From Lachnospiraceae bacterium UBA1753 (GTDB taxonomy: Bacteria > Bacillota > Clostridia > Lachnospirales > Lachnospiraceae), in contig DCHL01000174.1 in the NCBI GenBank assembly GCA_002317595.1, forward strand, positions 10,888 to 19,071: DNA of 8,184 bases, in the 5' to 3' direction. The notes under the pieces were generated by a model, which saw only the letters and a list, made by a program, of their open reading frames with translations, did no database searches and was not told where the DNA came from. Numbering within the stretch: the first letter of the stretch is position 1; each line of letters begins with the position of its first letter. Positions 1-6,218 of the stretch are shown in pieces. The position numbers were made by a program, and so were the translations under genes.

Positions 1-4
1 TTTG

Positions 5-159
5 TATTGGCTCCTGGGAATAATGGCGTTGGCGCCAATAGTGCCAGATTTCCATTTTTATTGGCTGAGATGTTATACTGAGATATAGCCGATATCATCA
101 GTCAAACTGTGGAATGGGGTTGGTATTGGCTAAGGGTAGTTTTGGGTGAGGAGCCAATA
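5..159. repeat. TATTGGCT motif cluster bounded by 11-bp inverted repeat
   Basis: TATTGGCTCCT at 5-15 is exactly the reverse complement of AGGAGCCAATA at 149-159. Both outer ends are TA, so a 9-bp terminal repeat TTGGCTCCT flanked by TA dinucleotides could also be read. Inside are two more direct copies of TATTGGCT (59-66 and 124-131) and an inverted TATTGGC (34-40, read as GCCAATA). Within this, TGGCG at 24-28 pairs with CGCCA at 33-37 around a TTGG loop, and TTGGCGCCAA (29-38) is a perfect palindrome. It could be a tiny MITE-like element with a TA target duplication, or a set of operator sites. The inverted repeat is certain; its meaning is not. Confidence 0.5.
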
Positions 160-265
160 AAGAATTTCTATAGTTGTTATAGGGTACGATGGGAAAACTG
201 GCAGAAGCCTATACAAAAGCGAAAAGTTGTGTATCGGCTCAGCCGTAATATCGGGAGAGCGCCAT

Positions 266-271
266 TATAAT
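266..271 (+). promoter_or_regulatory. Candidate -10 box for hemW transcript
   Basis: An exact TATAAT lies 94 bases before the hemW ATG and directly upstream of the tandem repeat, so a transcript from it would begin near base 278 and carry the repeat as its leader. There is no TTGACA-like hexamer at 16-18 bases upstream (the region reads CCGTAA) and no extended TG, so the call rests on the -10 box and position alone. Confidence 0.3.
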
Positions 272-275
272 CAAC

Positions 276-345
276 ACAGCGAACAACAAAAGCGACAAAC
301 GAACAGCGAACAACAAAGAGCGACAAACGAACAGCGAACAACAAA
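276..345 (+). repeat. 27/28-bp tandem repeat in the hemW leader
   Basis: Unit 1 is 276-302 (27 bases), unit 2 is 303-330 (28 bases, one added G and otherwise nearly identical) and a partial third unit covers 331-345. Each unit begins ACAGCGAACAACAAA and continues with GCGACAAACGA. The array is strongly purine/AC-rich with no T, so as RNA it should be unstructured. It ends just before the GAAGGAAG ribosome binding site of hemW. It is not a CRISPR: units are contiguous without spacers. Confidence 0.85.
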
Positions 346-346
346 C

Positions 347-354
347 GAAGGAAG
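347..354 (+). promoter_or_regulatory. hemW ribosome binding site
   Basis: GAAGGAAG ends 5 bases before the ATG at 360; its AAGGA core (348-352) is spaced 7 bases from the start. This supports ATG 360 over internal starts, together with the HemW-typical N-terminus (GVYIHIPFC) that begins only four residues in. Confidence 0.75.
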
Positions 355-359
355 CATCC

Positions 360-1652
360 ATGGAAAACTACGGGGTATATATCCACATACCGTTCTGCAT
401 AAAGAAATGTCTGTACTGTGACTTCAATTCAGGACCTGGAACTGATGAAGGTAAGGAAAGGTACGTTGAGGCACTGCTCAGGGAGATAGATGCTGATACA
501 GAGCTTCGGGGGAGAAGCGTTGATACTGTATTTATCGGTGGCGGGACACCCTCCTGTATTGATCCAAAGTATATTCGGAAAATATTATGTAAACTAAATA
601 CTGAAGTTGCTACTGAGGTGACCATGGAAGTAAATCCAGGTACAGTAACCCAAACAAGTTTACATAACTACAAGGAGATGGGAATCAACCGTCTTTCGAT
701 TGGCGTGCAGTCCTTTGATGATAAGGAGCTTAGGCTTCTTGGCAGAATCCACGATGCCACGCAGGCTGAGCAGACCTTCAGGATGGCGCGGGAGGCTGGT
801 TTTGACAATATCAATCTGGACATCATGTATGGTATACCGGGACAGAGCCTTGATTCCTTCAAAAGGACTCTTGAGAAGTCAGTCGCTTTGGGACCTGAGC
901 ATATTTCCTGTTACAGCCTGATAATAGAAGAGGGAACACCTTTCTATAGATTGTACGGAGAACTTGATGAGAACCCATGCCTTCTTCCTGATGAGGATGA
1001 GCTTCTTTCGATGGACACTTACGCTCATGAGTACCTTCCGAGAATGGGATACGGCAGGTACGAGGTGTCAAACTATGCGCTGCCGGGAATGGAGTGCCAG
1101 CATAACAGAGGTTACTGGCATAGAAAACCTTACCGCGGCTTCGGTCTCGGAGCTGCCTCGCTGCTAAGAAAAAATGCCTTTCTTCTAAAAGAAAAGGCCT
1201 CCCCACGAGGAGGAGATGCCTTGCTGCTAAGAGGAGCTGCCTCGCTGCTAGAAGGAGCTGAAGCTGTCGGGACTGAAACAGGGATCGCCTCAGAGAAGGC
1301 TCGCCTATCAGAACTTCGCTTTACTGGTGAAGAAAAAATTGAAGACTACATTGCTGATTCGTCAAAACCGCTGGGTGAGCGCAGCAATGCCCAGGAGTAT
1401 AGGGCCCTTACGGAGAATGAGGCGATGGAAGAGTTTATGTTTTTGGGACTCAGAGAGTGTGATGGTGTAGGTGCAGATGATTTCAAAAGGGCGTTTGAAA
1501 GAGACATTGAGAGTGTGTTCGGGAGCGTTCTTGATAAGTATATTGCGAATAATCTTATAAAAAAGTCGGAAAAAGGTGAAAAACGTTATTTTTTCACCGA
1601 AGAAGGTATGAATGTATCGACGACAATTCTTGCGGACTTTCTGTTGGAATAG
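360..1652 (+). CDS. hemW: HemW-type radical SAM heme chaperone with a repeat insertion
   Basis: HemW proteins are cytoplasmic radical-SAM proteins related to the coproporphyrinogen dehydrogenase HemN; they bind heme and are thought to deliver it to acceptor proteins rather than oxidise coproporphyrinogen. Seen here: the 4Fe-4S motif C13-x3-C17-LY-C20 followed by DF, so the extra cysteine of true HemN is missing; GGGTPS at 60-65 for SAM binding; EVNPG at 90-94; and the HemW signature HNxxYW at 248-253. The C-terminal domain follows (about 324-430, with EEFMFLGLR). At 430 residues it is longer than the usual 375-400. The excess lies at about 265-318, where a 21-bp tandem repeat is inserted in frame after GFGLGA. 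Reading frame and downstream motifs are intact, so it may well be functional. It begins the gene string, 35 bases ahead of the EAL gene. In older databases it appears as 'oxygen-independent coproporphyrinogen III oxidase'. Confidence 0.93.
   Translation: MENYGVYIHIPFCIKKCLYCDFNSGPGTDEGKERYVEALLREIDADTELRGRSVDTVFIGGGTPSCIDPKYIRKILCKLNTEVATEVTMEVNPGTVTQTSLHNYKEMGINRLSIGVQSFDDKELRLLGRIHDATQAEQTFRMAREAGFDNINLDIMYGIPGQSLDSFKRTLEKSVALGPEHISCYSLIIEEGTPFYRLYGELDENPCLLPDEDELLSMDTYAHEYLPRMGYGRYEVSNYALPGMECQHNRGYWHRKPYRGFGLGAASLLRKNAFLLKEKASPRGGDALLLRGAASLLEGAEAVGTETGIASEKARLSELRFTGEEKIEDYIADSSKPLGERSNAQEYRALTENEAMEEFMFLGLRECDGVGADDFKRAFERDIESVFGSVLDKYIANNLIKKSEKGEKRYFFTEEGMNVSTTILADFLLE
1149..1253 (+). 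repeat. Five in-frame 21-bp units inside hemW
   Basis: Units start at 1149, 1170, 1191, 1212 and 1233. Units 1 and 5 share 18 identical bases (GGAGCTGCCTCGCTGCTA, 84 bases apart, which is 4 x 21); unit 4 matches unit 1 at 19 of 21 bases; units 2 and 3 are diverged (about 13 and 12 of 21). They encode seven-residue repeats of the form AASLLRK, NAFLLKE, KASPRGG, DALLLRG and AASLLEG (residues 265-299). CCTCC (1198-1202) and GGAGG (1209-1213) can form a small hairpin in the array. The first and last units both reproduce GAASLL, which resembles the normal continuation of the HemW GxGxGA motif, so growth by duplication of the native segment is plausible. Confidence 0.85.
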
Positions 1653-1658
1653 TATAAT
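1630..1658 (+). promoter_or_regulatory. Candidate promoter for the GGDEF/EAL gene
   Basis: TTGCGG (1630-1635) and an exact TATAAT (1653-1658) are separated by 17 bases; the -35 box overlaps the last hemW codons and the -10 box begins right after the hemW stop. Initiation would fall near 1665, leaving a leader of about 20-25 bases before the ATG at 1688. The -35 matches only the TTG of the consensus. It could let the signalling genes be expressed apart from hemW. Confidence 0.4.
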
Positions 1659-1673
1659 AAAATGGATTATGGG

Positions 1674-1680
1674 AAGGTGG
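1674..1680 (+). promoter_or_regulatory. Ribosome binding site of the GGDEF/EAL gene
   Basis: AAGGTGG ends 7 bases before ATG 1688 and supports this start. It lies in the 35-base gap after hemW, so this gene has its own initiation signal. Confidence 0.7.
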
Positions 1681-1687
1681 GTATTCC

Positions 1688-4600
1688 ATGCAAGGATTTG
1701 AAGATGCGCTCTATCAGAATGCACTGGACCTTAGTGAGACAGTTGTATTCGAATATGACATTCAAAATGATGTAATGAGTTTTACGGAGAACGTAGGGAA
1801 GTATATGCCCTGCGCTTCTGTTATTGCGTCCTACGTGAGTGATATTGCCATAAGGGGCAAGGTTCATCCAGAGGACATTAAAGAAGCTATTTCCTTTTTC
1901 AAAAAGGGGAAGGATGATACAAAGCTTCGACTTGCATATCTGAGATTTCTTGATTTTGCGGGAGAGTATCCCACATATCAGTTAAAGGGTAAGCTTATTC
2001 TCAACGGTGACGGAAAACCTGTGCTGCTCTATGGTACGATGACTCTCCGCAGCAGTGATTTTGCAGAGTCGGGAATAGCGACTAACCGTGATCCGCTTAC
2101 GCTTCTTGAGAACAGAGAGACTTCCAAGGCTAAAATCAGCAATTATTTCAAAAATGTATCAGGGGACACTCTGGCTGATATATTGCTTCTGGATATGGAC
2201 AATTTTGCAACCTACAATGCCATGAAGGGCGAGGTTGCTGGCGATAAGGTGCTGCTTGAAGTGGCTAAGGTGCTTAGGAAGGCACTTCGAGGTGCTGATA
2301 TTATCGGCCGCTATGGTGCGGACCAGTTTGTTATCTGTATGAAGGGCGTTGAGGACGAGCGCGTCCTTGGTGAAAGAGCCACCTTCATAATTGATTCCAT
2401 CAGGGAGCTTACTGACGATAGTGGTGAGGGCGCAGCGATTTCTGCCAGCGTCGGTATTGGTGTGGGGAGCAGTGATGAGGCTGACTTTGATGTAATTTTC
2501 CAGCGTGCATCGGAGGCGCTCGCATATGCCAAGGCACATGGAAAGAGGAACTTTGCCCTTAAGAATGATGTGCTCCATGATTCTGAGGAGTATAAAAATA
2601 TCAGGATTACAAGCCGTGAGCTTGAGCTGGTCAAATCAATTCTTGACCCGATTTTGTCGTGGGCATATGCGGTTGACGAAAATCACAATCTGATTTATGT
2701 AAACCAGGCGCTGAGTTCAAGGCTTCACCTTGAAGAGAATGAGGGTGTCTGCTACGCAAAAATAAAAGGATACTCAAGTCCTTGCCCGGATTGTCCGATG
2801 TTTAGTATGAGCAGTAAGTCGGCCAACTGTGACTGTGCTGTGTATTCTCCGTCGATGAGAATGATGCTTGATGTCAGGTCAACGAGGATTACCCTTAGGA
2901 ATAAGACTAAGATTTATATCATCGCCAATGTGAACAGCGACATTGAGAAGCAGATGCAGGTGCTCGATGACAGCTCTGAGCGCTACACTGATGCGATGAT
3001 GCGACTTAACGACATCATTTGGGATGTCAACCTTACAAGTAATTCGTGTCTGCGCCTTCGTGAAAATAAGATCATCAATTCCATTGAGGACAGGAATACC
3101 AACTATACAGAACTCATCAGAAGCTATGCCAACAATGTGGTTCATCCTGATGATTTAGATGCCTTCTTTGCAGTATTCGAGCCTGAGAGAATCAGGAAGG
3201 CAAGACGAATGGGAATGGAGGAAATCCGCAAGGAAATCCGCCTTCTGACAGATAATATGGGCTACAAATGGTTTTCTGTTACGGCTCTTCTGTACGCTGA
3301 TGACGGACAGACTGATGAGACAGTCTTCATTTCGGCGCGTGATGTTGACAGGCTGAGGCTTGAGACGATAGAGAAGTTCACCATTGAAGAGAAATACAGG
3401 TCCATGAGGGAGAGAAGTGAGTTCCAGACAGAGATCGTGCTCAATAATGAGCGATATGAGCATGTGAGTGAACTCTCTGGAATATATGTATTTGAGTATG
3501 ACGTTCCCAAGGATTCATATTTTGTCTGCTCATCCTTTGATACGATATTCGATGTGACACCTGAAATGATGGTGGGCGAGTGGGGCATGCTTGAGGGACT
3601 GGTTCCCTATGAGAAGGACCGCGAGAGATACGAGAGCTTCCTTCACAGAATAAAGACGCAGCTTGATACGCACACAGAGACGCTGAGGTTCATGACCAAC
3701 CGTGGCAATCCGATATGGTTCACAATTACGGTCCAGGCGCTCAGGGGAATGAATAATTCTGTGGTCAGGCTCACAGGAATCCTGCAGAATGTAAATGCGG
3801 AGATGGAGGTCAAAGCTGAGCTTGAGTTCAGGGCGGACTATGATTCGCTGACAGGCCTCTTTAATACTGAACACTTTAACAGACTTGTTAGAGAGAAGAT
3901 TCACCGCGAAGCGGACAGGGATTTCGTCATCCTCAGTGTTGATATCAAGAGATTCAAGGTAATCAACGAGCGTTATGGAATAGATGCAGGTAATAAGTGC
4001 CTGCGATATCTGGCGGGACTTATAAAGGATTCGATTCCAAGGGATGGTCTTGCTTCAAGATATCAGGCGGACGAGTTCAATGTCCTGATTGAGTATGTGG
4101 ATGACAGGCAGATTTTTGATTATATGACCGGCCTCAACCAGGCCTTCTGCCATGATGATGCGACGGGGTGTGGTTCGGGACTTGCTTTTGGTGTGTACAA
4201 GATACATCAGAGAGACCTGCCGGTGCGTCTCATGTGTGACCGGTCGAGATTTGCGAAGCGCGACATCAAGGGAAATGCGCTCGTGAACTATGCGGTTTAC
4301 GACGATAAGCTTAGACTTGCGCTCCGCGAGCAGGCTGAGATAGAAGCTGAGATGTGGACGGCCCTTGAGCATGAAGAGTTCATCATGTATCTCCAGCCGA
4401 AGTACGATGTCCATACGGAAAAAATATGTGGAGCAGAGGCTCTTGTCAGGTGGCAGCATCCGACGAGAGGTCTCAGGATGCCGGGAGACTTCCTGCCGCT
4501 GTTTGAGAACAACGGCTTTGTCAAGAATCTTGACGAGTACATGTGGAAGAAGGCAGCGGGCTATATTGCATCGCTTCAAAGCCGTGGCGTCACACTTCCG

Positions 4601-5107
4601 ATTTCGGTTAATCTGAGCCGTGTGCATGTGACGGATGCCAGACTTGTTGATACGCTTAAGAGAATTGTTGACGAGAACGGCATAGCCAGGAACCTGCTCG
4701 AGCTTGAGGTTACGGAGAATTATTTCCTGCAGGATGTGCGTGAGCTCTATGACCGCATGGTGGAGATCAAAAATCTCGGATTTGTTCTGGAGATGGATGA
4801 TTTTGGTTCGGGATATTCTTCACTCAACATGCTTAGGAATGCACCTATAGACGTGATAAAAATTGACAGGTACCTTCTTGATGAGATTATGGCTACATCG
4901 CGAGGCAGAATTGTTGTTGAGAATGCAATAAGGATGTCAAAGCAGCTTGGGCTTAAGGTTGTTGCCGAGGGTGTTGAGACGAGAGAACAGCTTGAGTTCG
5001 TAAGGGAGTCAGGTGGCGATGTGGTTCAGGGTTACTATTATTCAAAGCCGCTTCCAATTGATGAATTTGAGAAACTTCTCGCGGCAGAGGGAAGACTGAA
5101 AGGATAG
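1688..5107 (+). CDS. Multi-PAS, dual degenerate GGDEF, intact EAL c-di-GMP phosphodiesterase
   Basis: Probable cytoplasmic c-di-GMP phosphodiesterase with sensor domains, 1139 residues, no signal peptide or membrane segment. Order by eye: PAS-like (about 8-122, with VHPED); GGDEF-1 (about 134-292); cysteine-bearing PAS (about 312-415); PAS (about 432-555); PAS (about 588-705); GGDEF-2 (about 714-872); EAL (about 880-1135). GGDEF-1 reads GADQF (210-214) but keeps an I-site RxxD (R201, D204) exactly five residues before it. GGDEF-2 keeps DSLTGLFN (719-726) but reads QADEF (793-797) and lacks the RxxD. The EAL domain has E917 of EAL, N975, E1007, D1037/D1038 in DDFGSGYSS, K1058, E1094 in AEGVE and Q1114, the set needed for metal binding and hydrolysis. 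The likely role is therefore c-di-GMP breakdown, with GGDEF domains as nucleotide sensors. The PAS cysteines C355, C366, C369, C381 and C383 may bind a metal or sense redox. It is followed 4 bases later by the HD gene. Confidence 0.92.
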   Translation: MQGFEDALYQNALDLSETVVFEYDIQNDVMSFTENVGKYMPCASVIASYVSDIAIRGKVHPEDIKEAISFFKKGKDDTKLRLAYLRFLDFAGEYPTYQLKGKLILNGDGKPVLLYGTMTLRSSDFAESGIATNRDPLTLLENRETSKAKISNYFKNVSGDTLADILLLDMDNFATYNAMKGEVAGDKVLLEVAKVLRKALRGADIIGRYGADQFVICMKGVEDERVLGERATFIIDSIRELTDDSGEGAAISASVGIGVGSSDEADFDVIFQRASEALAYAKAHGKRNFALKNDVLHDSEEYKNIRITSRELELVKSILDPILSWAYAVDENHNLIYVNQALSSRLHLEENEGVCYAKIKGYSSPCPDCPMFSMSSKSANCDCAVYSPSMRMMLDVRSTRITLRNKTKIYIIANVNSDIEKQMQVLDDSSERYTDAMMRLNDIIWDVNLTSNSCLRLRENKIINSIEDRNTNYTELIRSYANNVVHPDDLDAFFAVFEPERIRKARRMGMEEIRKEIRLLTDNMGYKWFSVTALLYADDGQTDETVFISARDVDRLRLETIEKFTIEEKYRSMRERSEFQTEIVLNNERYEHVSELSGIYVFEYDVPKDSYFVCSSFDTIFDVTPEMMVGEWGMLEGLVPYEKDRERYESFLHRIKTQLDTHTETLRFMTNRGNPIWFTITVQALRGMNNSVVRLTGILQNVNAEMEVKAELEFRADYDSLTGLFNTEHFNRLVREKIHREADRDFVILSVDIKRFKVINERYGIDAGNKCLRYLAGLIKDSIPRDGLASRYQADEFNVLIEYVDDRQIFDYMTGLNQAFCHDDATGCGSGLAFGVYKIHQRDLPVRLMCDRSRFAKRDIKGNALVNYAVYDDKLRLALREQAEIEAEMWTALEHEEFIMYLQPKYDVHTEKICGAEALVRWQHPTRGLRMPGDFLPLFENNGFVKNLDEYMWKKAAGYIASLQSRGVTLPISVNLSRVHVTDARLVDTLKRIVDENGIARNLLELEVTENYFLQDVRELYDRMVEIKNLGFVLEMDDFGSGYSSLNMLRNAPIDVIKIDRYLLDEIMATSRGRIVVENAIRMSKQLGLKVVAEGVETREQLEFVRESGGDVVQGYYYSKPLPIDEFEKLLAAEGRLKG
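5099..5104 (+). promoter_or_regulatory. Ribosome binding site of the HD gene, inside the EAL gene
   Basis: AAAGGA lies in the last codons of the EAL gene and is 7 bases from ATG 5112; the EAL stop is at 5105-5107. Ribosomes finishing the first gene would pass over or restart at the second, so translation is probably coupled. Confidence 0.65.
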
Positions 5108-5111
5108 AGAG

Positions 5112-6218
5112 ATGTTATTTGTTAAGAACGAGGACCTTAGGGTTGGAATGAGACTGGCTAAGCCAATTTACAACAAGAAAGGAGTACTCCTTTATGACCG
5201 GAATTCAAAGCTTACTGATCAGGGTATTGATTCAGTGAAGAACTTCGGTCTTATTGGTCTGTATATTCTGGAGCCCGCGGAACCTGTTCCGCCTATGAGT
5301 CCCGAGGATATTGAGTTTGAGCGTTTCCAGACGGTGGCCGTATTCCAGATTCAGGATGAGCTTACAGCAATTCTCAATACCGGCAAGACGCCGAAGATGA
5401 GATTTATCGTGGATGATGTCATCAGATATTACGGAAGACTTAACAAGAAGATTAATTTTGTCCAGAATCTGAGAAGTAATGACGATTACGTGTACAAGCA
5501 TTCCCTTAACTGCGCGATGCTCTGTGCAATGATGACGCATGTCATGAATATAAGGCTTGAGGAGCAGCACGACTGCGTTGTGGCAGCTATTGTGCATGAC
5601 ATTGGCAAGCTCAGGGCTCCCAAGAACCTCAAGGAAAAAATGACAAGGCTTGACGAAGCAGAGCTTAAGGAGATGGCTGCCTACGAGAGAGGCGGCACAT
5701 CGATAGTTGAGGATGCATTTTCTGCGACACCTGCCATCAAGAGAAATGTGATGCAGGCCTACAGACTGGTCAATGAATTCAAGAGCGGCAAGGAGATGAA
5801 GGGTGTAATCGATAAGATTGTCACCGGAGCAAGAGTCCTTGCAGTAGCTGAGACCTTCGACACAATGACGGCAATGAACGATTACCGCGAGCCTTCGTCC
5901 GAGATCACCGCGCTCAGATTCCTTAGAGAGCACCCAGAGGTGTTTGACCCTAAGGCTGTTGATGCCCTTGTTAAGAGTATCAATTTCCTGACAACGGGAT
6001 GCTGCGTCGAGCTTAACAACGGCGAGAAGGGCCTTGTCATTGCAGGTAACGATGATGATGTCCTGGCACCTATGGTCCTTATGTTCTCAGGAAATACCAT
6101 TGTTGATATCGCGAGGGATTCCATGGGACTGATGGTTAAGGATGTAATGAAGACCATGGACAACAGATGCGTGATTGACAAGGACATGATGAAGAATGCA
6201 GGAGTAGATAATGCTTGA
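5112..6218 (+). CDS. HD-GYP-like protein with degenerate active site
   Basis: HD-GYP proteins normally hydrolyse c-di-GMP with a two- or three-metal site. This 368-residue cytoplasmic protein has an N-terminal DUF3391-like region (about 1-60, EDLRVGMRLAKPIY), a linker, an HD domain (about 125-290) and the small C-terminal segment (295-330, VELNNGEKGLVI) common to the family. It keeps H130 and the H162-D163 doublet in VHDIGK. It lacks others: the usual His after the doublet is Y191, the HH pair is absent near QAYRL (215-219), there is no GYP (the region reads NEFKSGKEMKG, 221-231), and the Asp of LAVADxxD is E247. Catalysis as a classic HD-GYP enzyme is thus doubtful; it may bind c-di-GMP or act as a protein partner. 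Its 3' end overlaps the PilT gene by 8 bases, so the two products are probably made together. Confidence 0.85.
   Translation: MLFVKNEDLRVGMRLAKPIYNKKGVLLYDRNSKLTDQGIDSVKNFGLIGLYILEPAEPVPPMSPEDIEFERFQTVAVFQIQDELTAILNTGKTPKMRFIVDDVIRYYGRLNKKINFVQNLRSNDDYVYKHSLNCAMLCAMMTHVMNIRLEEQHDCVVAAIVHDIGKLRAPKNLKEKMTRLDEAELKEMAAYERGGTSIVEDAFSATPAIKRNVMQAYRLVNEFKSGKEMKGVIDKIVTGARVLAVAETFDTMTAMNDYREPSSEITALRFLREHPEVFDPKAVDALVKSINFLTTGCCVELNNGEKGLVIAGNDDDVLAPMVLMFSGNTIVDIARDSMGLMVKDVMKTMDNRCVIDKDMMKNAGVDNA
6200..6204 (+). promoter_or_regulatory. Ribosome binding site of the PilT-like gene
   Basis: AGGAG, within the last codons of the HD gene, is spaced 6 bases from ATG 6211. This fixes the start that overlaps the HD stop (6216-6218) and gives the PilT-typical N-terminus with ASDVHITVG at residues 16-24. 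Confidence 0.7.

Larger units (their letters stand above)
1..359. other. Gene-free repeat-rich region upstream of hemW
   Basis: No open frame here resembles a protein. The stretch holds a TATTGGCT repeat cluster (5-159), a small hairpin (21-40), an exact TATAAT (266-271) and a 2.6-copy tandem repeat (276-345) that runs almost to the hemW ribosome binding site. The two open frames across 177-421 are low-complexity products of the tandem repeat. I see no tRNA, riboswitch core or canonical intrinsic terminator. The region probably contains the hemW promoter and leader. Confidence 0.6.

Noticed and set aside
21..60. Hairpin at 21-40 followed by a TTTTT run at 55-59, as a possible terminator of an upstream gene
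   Set aside because: The T run is about 15 bases from a short stem, which does not fit an intrinsic terminator.
82..270. Plus-strand frame open for 62 codons, preceded by 26 more after one TGA at 79-81
   Set aside because: No start codon with a ribosome site and no recognisable protein; it could be the remnant of a gene but the evidence is too thin.
276..345. CRISPR array
   Set aside because: The units abut directly with no spacers and there are only 2.6 copies.
1..359. c-di-GMP (GEMM) riboswitch in the leader, suggested by the gene content
   Set aside because: No GEMM-like conserved core is visible here, nor in the 1653-1687 and 7261-7339 gaps, which are too short to hold one.
177..421. 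Open frames on both strands across the tandem repeat (minus 177-386, plus 227-421)
   Set aside because: The translations are low-complexity products of the repeat (FVVR-like and QQ/TN-rich), and the plus frame runs into hemW out of frame.
5232..5933. Long minus-strand open frame (233 codons) opposite the HD gene
   Set aside because: It lies wholly within a well-supported coding gene, has no ribosome binding site evident and its translation resembles no protein; it is a codon-bias shadow. The same holds for 4055-4627 and other antisense frames.
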